A stretch of DNA of 14,116 bases. Origin: an uncultured Acetatifactor sp. GTDB taxonomy: Bacteria; Bacillota; Clostridia; Lachnospirales; Lachnospiraceae. Shown here piece by piece: positions 1 through 5,507 of this stretch. Positions within the stretch are counted from its first letter, which is position 1, and every line of letters begins with the position of its first letter. The stretch covers positions 1 to 14,116 of the forward strand of contig CAJUJN010000101.1 in NCBI GenBank assembly GCA_910586775.1. The letters run 5' to 3'. The position numbers and the translations under genes were made by a program. The notes under the pieces were generated by a model. That model searched no databases, was not told where the DNA came from, and saw only the letters and a list, made by a program, of their open reading frames with translations.

Positions 1-200
1 GGATCTTCCTTCAGGAAACGAAGGGAAGCGTCAAAAGTAGCGCCGCCCCAGCACTCCACGGAATGATATCCCACCTTATCCATCTTCTCCACGATGGGAA
101 GCATGAAATCGGTAGGCATTCTCGTAGCAATCAGAGACTGGTGAGCGTCACGCAGTATGGTTTCCGTAATTTTAATCGGTTTTTTTGCTTGTTCTGACAT
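1..200 (-). CDS. oadA: Oxaloacetate decarboxylase alpha subunit / pyruvate carboxylase subunit B-like carboxyltransferase (N-terminal part, cut by window edge)
   Basis: Only the first 66 residues lie in the window; the gene runs off the left edge. The start is the ATG at 198-200, with a GGAGG box at 211-215 about ten bases upstream. The visible protein starts MSEQAKKPIKITETILRDAH and continues with HQSL and GYHSVECWGGATFD. This is the opening of the HMGL/TIM-barrel carboxyltransferase domain shared by OadA, PycB and the transcarboxylase 5S subunit. In that family the Asp of LRDAHQ binds the catalytic divalent metal. The known role is to transfer the carboxyl group of oxaloacetate (or the reverse with pyruvate) to biotin on a carrier protein. 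It is the last gene seen of the minus-strand sodium-pump cluster, 252 bases after oadB. Family assignment is firm. Whether it carries its own C-terminal biotin domain cannot be seen; the separate carrier gene suggests it need not. Confidence 0.9.
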   Translation of the reverse strand, partial: MSEQAKKPIKITETILRDAHQSLIATRMPTDFMLPIVEKMDKVGYHSVECWGGATFDASLRFLKED

Positions 201-452
201 TTACGAATTTCCTCCATATATTATATATTACATAAAACATTCCTGCCAGGATACATTACAGTCGCAGTGCACCGCGGAATCTGCCGCCCCGCAAGGCCTG
301 TTGCGCACACTGTAATATACTCTCACGGTAAAGACATTTGCCGGCTAAAGTGTATAACAGATAAGTGCTTCTGCAATACAATTTTAACACAGAATCATCC
401 CAAACGCATTCACGAGTATATCCCGGCATCAATCAACTCATTTCAGCACTGC
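201..452. repeat. oadB-oadA intergenic region with a repeat-like element bounded by TATACTC/GAGTATA
   Basis: This is the long gap inside an otherwise compact gene cluster. ATATACTC at 315-322 and its inverse GAGTATAT at 414-421 bound about 107 bp. The left part (316-366) resembles a stretch upstream of a D,D-carboxypeptidase gene at 7089-7137. The right end (about 403-420, TTCACGAGTATA) matches 5377-5388. No open frame with a ribosome site is seen. Its role is unknown; it could be a dispersed intergenic repeat or a processing or stability element between oadB and oadA. Confidence 0.4.
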
Positions 453-1604
453 TTAGAATACTCCGAAGATAGCCATGAAGGTACCTGCCGCAACGGCGGT
501 TCCGATAACGCCGGCCACATTAGGTCCCATCGCATGCATCAGCAGGAAATTAGTGGGGTCTGCCTCCGCACCAACCTTCTGGGATACACGGGCCGCCATA
601 GGCACGGCCGACACACCGGCAGAACCGATCAGAGGATTAATCTTGCCATGAGTCGCCCTGCACATGATCTTACCAAAGAGAACACCCGCAGCCGTACCGA
701 AAGCAAATGCAATCAGGCCCAGAGCCACGATCTTCAGAGTTCCCCAGTTCAGGAATGCCTCCGCACTGGTAGTAGCGCCTACGGAAGTACCCAGCAGGAT
801 AACTACGATATACATCAGGGCATTGGAAGCTGTCTCCGTAAGCTGTCTTACAACACCGGATTCCTTAAACAGATTGCCCAGCATCAGCATACCGACCAAA
901 GGAGCCGTGGTAGGAAGGATCAGACATACCACGATGGTGATAATGATGGGGAACAGAATCTTCTCCAGTTTGGATACCGGACGCAGCTGACCCATCTTGA
1001 TCTTTCTCTCTTCCGCTGTAGTGAACAGCTTCATGATAGGAGGCTGGATAATGGGTACCAGTGACATGTAGGAATAAGCTGCCACGGCGATAGGTCCCAG
1101 TATTGCAGTCTGTCCAAGCTTACTTGCCAGGAAGATGGATGTAGGGCCGTCAGCGCCGCCGATGATGGATATGGCAGCTGCCGCCATATCGTTGAACCCA
1201 AGGGCAATTGCCCCAAAATAAGCTGCAAAAATACCGAACTGCGCCGCCGCGCCCAGAAGGAAGCTCTTGGGATTGGCAATCAGGGGACCAAAGTCCGTGG
1301 AAGCACCTACGCCCATGAAGATCAGGGACGGCAGAAGCGCCCATTCGTCCAGTATATAGAAATAGTACAGTAAGCCGCCCACACCGTTGGGGGCATCTTC
1401 TGCATGGAGCATGATGTCGGGATAGATATTCACCAACAGCATACCGAAGGCTATCGGAAGTAAGAGCAGGGGCTCATACTCATGCCGGATAGCCAGATAA
1501 AGGAAAAAGCACGCAACCGCTATCATCAGATAGTTGCCCCAGGTCAGATTGAAAAAGGCAGTCTGATGAATGAGGTTGTTCAGCGTAGAACTTATATATT
1601 CCAT
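453..1604 (-). CDS. oadB: Sodium-translocating decarboxylase beta subunit (carboxybiotin decarboxylase, Na+ pump)
   Basis: This is a 383-residue, strongly hydrophobic, many-helix membrane protein of the OadB/MmdB/GcdB family. It decarboxylates carboxybiotin on the carrier protein and couples this to Na+ export. Family hallmarks are visible. IIGGADGPTSIF at about 147-158 contains the membrane-embedded Asp (D152), equivalent to the Na+-binding Asp of the Klebsiella protein. SYMSLVPIIQPPIMK follows at about 178-192, and the C-terminal block NFLLMHAMGPNVAGV at 352-366 carries the conserved Asn/Gly residues. The length is a little under the roughly 430 residues of Klebsiella OadB, as is usual for short Gram-positive forms. 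I chose the ATG at 1602-1604 because AGGAGGT (1611-1617) lies seven bases upstream; a longer open frame to 1685 lacks such a site and only adds a non-conserved tail. It lies 99 bases after the biotin carrier gene on the same strand. Confidence 0.95.
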   Translation of the reverse strand: MEYISSTLNNLIHQTAFFNLTWGNYLMIAVACFFLYLAIRHEYEPLLLLPIAFGMLLVNIYPDIMLHAEDAPNGVGGLLYYFYILDEWALLPSLIFMGVGASTDFGPLIANPKSFLLGAAAQFGIFAAYFGAIALGFNDMAAAAISIIGGADGPTSIFLASKLGQTAILGPIAVAAYSYMSLVPIIQPPIMKLFTTAEERKIKMGQLRPVSKLEKILFPIIITIVVCLILPTTAPLVGMLMLGNLFKESGVVRQLTETASNALMYIVVILLGTSVGATTSAEAFLNWGTLKIVALGLIAFAFGTAAGVLFGKIMCRATHGKINPLIGSAGVSAVPMAARVSQKVGAEADPTNFLLMHAMGPNVAGVIGTAVAAGTFMAIFGVF

Positions 1605-1703
1605 TTGTTGACCTCCTGTTGTTGTCACAGTGAAACAGCTTTGCAGCCTGCTCATCGAAAAAGCCCCGCGGCTCTCCCACTGCACATAATCCGTTCCTTC
1701 CGA

Positions 1704-2078
1704 TTAATTCAGGGTAGCTAATACAGCGCCTGCTTCAATCATATCGCCCACTGCCACATCGATGCTGGCAACAGTACCGTCTTCAGGAGCCACAACAGGA
1801 ATTTCCATCTTCATCGCCTCGATGATCACTACGGCATCGCCTTTCTTAACGGCATCGCCCACTTTCTTCTCCAGCTTGAAGACCTTTCCGGCAGCGCCTG
1901 CTTCCACCTTGATGCTGCCTGCTCCGCCTGCTGCCCTGGGTGCTGCCGCGGGAGCCGCCTTAGGGGCTGCCTTGGGTGCCGCGGGAGCCTTTGCCGCAAC
2001 GGGAGCGCCTGTGGATGCGCCTTCCTCCACCACTACATCATATACGTTGCCATTGACGGTAATTGTATAATTTTTCAT
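1704..2078 (-). CDS. Biotin carrier protein of the sodium-pump decarboxylase (gamma/1.3S-type subunit)
   Basis: This is a 124-residue protein in three parts. The N-terminal beta-like segment (1-20) begins MKNYTITVNGNVYDV. A flexible Ala/Pro/Lys-rich linker follows (about 21-52, repeated KAAPKAAP-type units). The C-terminal biotinyl domain (55-124) has the biotinylation motif EAMKMEI, with K90 as the expected biotin attachment site. It belongs to the family of transcarboxylase 1.3S, MmdC, GcdC and the OadA C-terminus. The carrier shuttles the carboxyl group from the carboxyltransferase to OadB. The start ATG (2076-2078) has a strong AGGAGG (2087-2092) eight bases upstream. The linker is encoded by GC-rich, near-repetitive DNA, so the opposite strand shows long but meaningless open frames. 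Confidence is high for the function as biotin carrier; which carboxyltransferase it serves is inferred. Confidence 0.95.
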   Translation of the reverse strand: MKNYTITVNGNVYDVVVEEGASTGAPVAAKAPAAPKAAPKAAPAAAPRAAGGAGSIKVEAGAAGKVFKLEKKVGDAVKKGDAVVIIEAMKMEIPVVAPEDGTVASIDVAVGDMIEAGAVLATLN

Positions 2079-2256
2079 TTCGATTTCCTCCTAAATATAA
2101 TTGCTTCGAGTCTATTTTCCGTTTCCGGTACTTCCTGACCTTTCATGTCCCGTGCTCCTGCTCTCCGGTAAATCTCTTCCCGGCAAAGCAAAAAGCATTC
2201 CATTTGTATCATCATTCCGTCCTGCCGCTTTCGACGGTTTCCCGCCGCGCAGGCAC

Positions 2257-3036
2257 CTATCTCCTTCTTCTGATGGAGCGCACTACAAATCCGTCGGTGG
2301 TAACGGCACCCTCGCTGGAAGCGATCGCCGCCGCAATGACAGCTACCAGTTCCAGATCATCCGTTTCGTCAGCCGCTGCTTCCTGCTCCACGATCTGCGC
2401 CAGCGCATTGTCAACTCCTGAGGGCTCCTGTGCCGGTGCTTTCTTCTTCGCCGCATTGTCCTGTGCCTTATTGATAAACTTAAAGCAGGAAATGATCAAA
2501 CTGATCAGGATCAGCACACCGAATACGGTACCCATACCAATCAGGGTATTCAAAGCTGCCACTCCCATTAATTCTCCCATGCCGGAAGACGGATTCAGGG
2601 CCGCAGACTCCAGATACATGAAGCTGTCGTTGGAGAAAATAACCTCTGCGGTAGCATTCTTTTTCTCTCCCGTAACCTCTACTTCCACAATGATCTCATT
2701 TCCGTCAATGGAAGCCGAGGTACTGCCAACCCCTGTGATGGCACCCATATCTTCTTTGGCAGAAGCAAATGATGACACCGCCCTGGTAAATCCGTATCCC
2801 TTCAGATTAAGGCTGTACTGGCTTCCGATCATATACTCCACCTCTTCCGGTGTATATTCATCGAAATAAGCATCCTTCTCAAACTGGGAAAGCATGGGTA
2901 CTATCACCTCGCTGGCCAGCTTCTGCGCATAATCCACCTTCTGCTGCTCATATTCTGTCAGCTGTTCTCCGCTTCCGCAGGCGGTCAGTCCGAAGATGCA
3001 GGTAATCATACAGAGTAAAGTCAAAAATTTCTTCAT
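2257..3036 (-). CDS. Lipoprotein-OadG fusion: sodium-pump decarboxylase small membrane subunit with an extracytoplasmic N-terminal domain
   Basis: This is a 259-residue protein. Residues 1-20 form a lipoprotein signal, with lipobox LTAC and C20 as the expected lipidated Cys. Residues 21-150 form a polar, probably extracytoplasmic domain of unknown fold. A single membrane helix follows at about 161-185 (LIGMGTVFGVLILISLIISC). The tail is cytoplasmic, with a Lys/Ala/Pro linker and the segment DDLELVAVIAAAIASSEG ending in VVRSIRRRR. The helix plus tail match the OadG family, small subunits that hold the decarboxylase complex together at the membrane. Classic OadG is only about 80-100 residues, so the N-terminal 150 residues are an addition. 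It lies 16 bases after the carboxyltransferase stop codon. The ribosome site is weak (AAGGGT at 3046-3051), which fits translational coupling. Family is supported by context and the C-terminal signature; the role of the lipoprotein domain is unknown. Confidence 0.8.
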   Translation of the reverse strand: MKKFLTLLCMITCIFGLTACGSGEQLTEYEQQKVDYAQKLASEVIVPMLSQFEKDAYFDEYTPEEVEYMIGSQYSLNLKGYGFTRAVSSFASAKEDMGAITGVGSTSASIDGNEIIVEVEVTGEKKNATAEVIFSNDSFMYLESAALNPSSGMGELMGVAALNTLIGMGTVFGVLILISLIISCFKFINKAQDNAAKKKAPAQEPSGVDNALAQIVEQEAAADETDDLELVAVIAAAIASSEGAVTTDGFVVRSIRRRR

Positions 3037-3052
3037 TTTATAATCACCCTTT

Positions 3053-4483
3053 CTATACTGTTCCGTGCTTTTTTGCGGGACGTTCTTCGCTCTTGGTAAA
3101 GAGCATCTCGAAAGCGCCGATCACATATTTCCTGGTGTCAGCCGCCTCTACGATACTGTCCACATATCCTCTCCTGGCAGCGCTTCCCGCACTGAGCTGA
3201 AGTGCGTCATATTCTGCTGCCTTCTCATTGATGACATCAGCACCCTGGCCTTCATACATGATCCTGGCAGCCAGCCTGCCTTCCATGGTACCGATCTGTG
3301 CTTCGGGCCATGCAAATGTGATATCTGCACCGATTGCCCTGGAATTCATCACAATGGCAGCTGTCCCCAGCGCCTTGCCCACGATCACGTTCACCTTGGG
3401 AACCGTAGCGTTTGCGAAAGCATAAGTAAGCTTTGATGCAGCTTTTGCGATTCCTTTCTCGGAGCATACGGTGGCCTGGTATCCCTTCACATTAGTCAGA
3501 GTCAGTACAGGAATCCCAAAAGCATCACAGAAAGATACGAAATCTGCGGCCTTCTCACAGCCCTGTTTGGACAATACGGCATCCAGCTTCTCAGCTACAT
3601 TGCCTTCCTCGTCACATACCTCGCTGCGGTTTGCCACGGCACCTACCGTCACGCCGTCCAGCTTCAGGAAGCCGGTCACCATATCCCTGGCATAGCCGCC
3701 CTTTACTTCGAAGAAATCATTGTCGTCCGCCAGAATGGAAAGCGCCACACTGGTGTCGCCCACGCAGTTTGCAATCTCGGCACTCACACGGTTCAGATCA
3801 TCCGTACATTCCACGATATCGCTTCCCTCTTCGCTGTTGGAAGGCAGGAATGCGATTAAATCCCTGATTCTGGAAAGAATCGTTGCTTCGTCCGCCACTA
3901 CATCCACAATGCCGCTCTCCTCAGACTGGAATGCGGCGCTGGAAGAGTCACATTTGGTGACTACATTTCCGTCCAGCGCGTTGGGCGCATTAACGAAAAG
4001 CTTTGCATTCTTCTCTTCCATAAAAGTAAAATCCGTCAATGCAGGGAACAGGGCAAGTCCGCCTCCGCAGCTGCCCAATACTGCAGTAATCTGAGGAATA
4101 ACGCCGGAAGCGTCCGTCTGCTTCCTGTAGATAGCACCGAAGGCATTCAGTGCATCGGTTGCCTCCTGAAGCCTCAGGCCGGCGGAATCGATCAGGCCGA
4201 CCACGGGGGAACCGGTCTTCATCGCCAGATCATAGAGATTGGTAATCTTCCTGGCATGCATCTCACCGACGGTTCCGTTCATCACGGAAGCATCCTGGCT
4301 GTAGACGTACACAGGCTTACCACCTATCACTCCGTAGCCGGTGATACAGCCGTCGGAAGGAGTTTCATTGGGTTTCATATTGAAATCTGTAGCTCTCGCC
4401 GTTACAAGGGCGCCGATTTCAACGAAACTGTTGTCATCGAGCAAAGCTGTTATTCTTTGGCTCGCTTTTGAAGTAGTACTCAT
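3053..4483 (-). CDS. Carboxyltransferase subunit, acyl-CoA carboxylase beta / MmdA-like (crotonase fold)
   Basis: This 476-residue protein has two crotonase-type halves, as in methylmalonyl-CoA decarboxylase alpha (MmdA) and the transcarboxylase 12S subunit. The N-half has GGKPVYVYSQDASVMNGTVG at 54-73 and the oxyanion-hole block GSCGGGLAL at 137-145. The C-half has GKALGTAAIVM at 369-379 and AWPEAQIGTMEG at 391-402. It should move a carboxyl group from an acyl-CoA (malonyl-, methylmalonyl- or similar) to carrier biotin. It is shorter than typical MmdA (about 510). The usual PGFLPG-type loop of the C-half is replaced by NVKGYQATVCSEKG at 331-344, so the substrate may differ from methylmalonyl-CoA. 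I chose the ATG at 4481-4483: GGAGG at 4493-4497 sits nine bases upstream, and the extra 13 codons of the open frame run through this site. It is the first gene of the cluster, behind a sigma-A-like promoter. Family is firm; substrate is not determined. Confidence 0.88.
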   Translation of the reverse strand: MSTTSKASQRITALLDDNSFVEIGALVTARATDFNMKPNETPSDGCITGYGVIGGKPVYVYSQDASVMNGTVGEMHARKITNLYDLAMKTGSPVVGLIDSAGLRLQEATDALNAFGAIYRKQTDASGVIPQITAVLGSCGGGLALFPALTDFTFMEEKNAKLFVNAPNALDGNVVTKCDSSSAAFQSEESGIVDVVADEATILSRIRDLIAFLPSNSEEGSDIVECTDDLNRVSAEIANCVGDTSVALSILADDNDFFEVKGGYARDMVTGFLKLDGVTVGAVANRSEVCDEEGNVAEKLDAVLSKQGCEKAADFVSFCDAFGIPVLTLTNVKGYQATVCSEKGIAKAASKLTYAFANATVPKVNVIVGKALGTAAIVMNSRAIGADITFAWPEAQIGTMEGRLAARIMYEGQGADVINEKAAEYDALQLSAGSAARRGYVDSIVEAADTRKYVIGAFEMLFTKSEERPAKKHGTV

Positions 4484-4586
4484 GCTCTCAGTCCTCCATT
4501 TATAATAAATAAATACAAACAACCTGACAGCGGGGCTTCATCGTAACAGCAAGACCGCAAAGGCCCCCATGGTCATTGTCTGTAAC

Positions 4587-4614
4587 AGTATAACATAAAA
4601 AAAGCAACTCGCAA
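4587..4614 (-). promoter_or_regulatory. Sigma-A-type promoter of the decarboxylase cluster
   Basis: Read on the minus strand, TTGCGA (4609-4614) and TATACT (4587-4592) are separated by 16 bases. About 100 bases of leader follow before the carboxyltransferase ATG at 4483. The -35 box lies inside the terminator stem of the upstream gene (4604-4626). Confidence 0.55.
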
Positions 4615-4626
4615 AGGACGAATTGC
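4597..4626 (-). terminator. Rho-independent terminator after the 169-residue gene
   Basis: On the minus strand an 8-bp stem, GCAATTCG / CGAGTTGC (4619-4626 with 4604-4611, one G-U pair), encloses a 7-base loop. A run of seven T follows (4597-4603). It lies 18 bases after the stop of the 4644-5153 gene. The plus strand also ends in a T run, so it may act both ways. Confidence 0.7.
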
Positions 4627-4643
4627 AATTTTTTCATAATTTT

Positions 4644-5153
4644 TTACATAAGTTTTGCCGGCTGCCGATTATCTTTTGCCAATAACTGCTTTATCGTTTC
4701 TTCTGCAACCCAAAGCTTTTCCTCGGCCTCCTCTGCTCTCCGACGCTGCTCCTCCGTCTTCCGGTGTTCTTCCTGCAGGCTTATGTGCCCCATATTTTCA
4801 AATAAATATCCCATTTTCTGTGCTCTTACTCTCTGAACACATTGCGTTCTTTCCTCTTTAGGCACATCTATCTTGAAGCATAGCCTCTCCATACCCTTCA
4901 CAATCACATCCAGTACATGGCCGGGGCTGTCTTTAATAATCCTGTCCAGTTCCCCGGGGGTATATGTATAATTCCCGCTTCCAATATCAAGGATTCTTAT
5001 TCTCTTCGCCGAATCTGAGTCTAATTCCGTTCCAGGATAAGGAAGATAACGTTCAGATATATCCTCAATATCTTCAGGATGCACATTCTTCAACACCTGG
5101 ATATCACAGTTATCCTGCGGGACTGATATCACAGCCTGCTCCTTAAACTTCAT
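4644..5153 (-). CDS. Hypothetical protein with C-terminal coiled coil (169 residues)
   Basis: I do not recognise this protein. The N-terminal two thirds are soluble, with mixed helix and strand; the segment RIRILDIGSGNYTYTPGEL at about 51-69 is a striking but unidentified block. From about residue 125 to 155 the sequence is dominated by Glu/Arg/Ala/Gln (HRKTEEQRRRAEEAEEKLW), typical of a charged coiled coil. There is no signal peptide or membrane segment. The start is uncertain: no good ribosome site precedes the ATG at 5151-5153, and an in-frame stop lies 14 codons upstream. The gene may therefore be the C-terminal remnant of a longer protein, though the tail ends in a proper terminator. It is monocistronic. 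The presence of a real reading frame is fairly likely from length and composition; no function is offered. Confidence 0.6.
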   Translation of the reverse strand: MKFKEQAVISVPQDNCDIQVLKNVHPEDIEDISERYLPYPGTELDSDSAKRIRILDIGSGNYTYTPGELDRIIKDSPGHVLDVIVKGMERLCFKIDVPKEERTQCVQRVRAQKMGYLFENMGHISLQEEHRKTEEQRRRAEEAEEKLWVAEETIKQLLAKDNRQPAKLM

Positions 5154-5283
5154 GCTATCTCGGATATGGAAAAGGGCGTGAAAGCAGTAGATTTTTTATT
5201 CGGACAGGAGAACTTTATCCAGGAATCGATTGGGAACAGGAGTAGTAACATTTTCGTTTTAAAGAATTCTCAAATGAGTGTAA

Positions 5284-5289
5284 ATTATA
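5284..5289 (-). promoter_or_regulatory. Possible -10 box upstream of the 169-residue gene
   Basis: A perfect TATAAT reads on the minus strand here, about 130 bases before the ATG at 5153. No convincing -35 box is seen at 16-18 bases, since that space is taken by a hairpin (5294-5316). Weak evidence only. Confidence 0.25.
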
Positions 5290-5293
5290 CCCA

Positions 5294-5392
5294 CAGACGC
5301 AAATAATTGCCGTCTGCAGAATATAACGAGTGAACGCATCGCGGCAATCCAGAGCTGAAAGCGGCAATTAAATGCGTTCACGAGTATAATAA
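5294..5392. repeat. Cluster of nested inverted repeats in the gap between the 169-residue gene and the D,D-carboxypeptidase
   Basis: The gap 5154-5507 holds no gene I can support. It contains one hairpin, CAGACG..CGTCTG (5294-5299 with 5311-5316, extended by CAA/TTG), and a perfect 10-bp inverted repeat, GTGAACGCAT (5330-5339) with ATGCGTTCAC (5372-5381). Inside the second repeat GCGGCAAT occurs twice in direct orientation (5341-5348, 5361-5368). Its complement ATTGCCG sits in the first hairpin (5306-5312), so alternative pairings are possible. The right end TTCACGAGTATA is shared with 409-420. Function unknown. Confidence 0.5.
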
Positions 5393-5431
5393 TCATATAT
5401 GCGGGAACTTTTTCTGAAACAGGAGAATGAT

Positions 5432-5481
5432 AAAAAAGAAATACCGGAATTACCTGCGTTCCATTCGGAACAGGCAGGTAA
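5432..5481 (-). terminator. Probable terminator after the second D,D-carboxypeptidase gene
   Basis: TTACCTGC (5450-5457) pairs perfectly with GCAGGTAA (5474-5481), with an inner GTTCC/GGAAC stem (5458-5462 with 5467-5471) and a 4-base loop. On the minus strand a T6 run follows about 12 bases later (5432-5437). It lies 26 bases after the stop at 5508. The gap between stem and T run makes it imperfect. Confidence 0.5.
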
Positions 5482-5507
5482 AACGCGATATGTCATATAG
5501 ATTTGTG

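Noticed and set aside
267..1064. Long plus-strand open frame antisense to oadB
   Set aside because: Shadow of the oadB reading frame; no ribosome site, Arg/His/Gln-rich composition with no domain.
1660..1680. Short AGCC/GGCT hairpin with a T run between the biotin carrier and oadB genes, as a terminator
   Set aside because: Only a four-base stem; the genes are clearly one functional cluster and oadB has no separate promoter that I can see.
1762..2070. Plus-strand open frame opposite the biotin carrier
   Set aside because: Arises from the GC-rich Ala/Pro linker codons of the carrier gene; Ala/Ser/Thr-rich, no start signal.
5166..5306. 46-codon plus-strand frame beginning MEKGVKAVDFLFGQENFIQE
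   Set aside because: It looks protein-like, but there is no ribosome site or promoter and it overlaps the leader of the minus-strand gene and a hairpin. It could be a remnant, but support is too thin.
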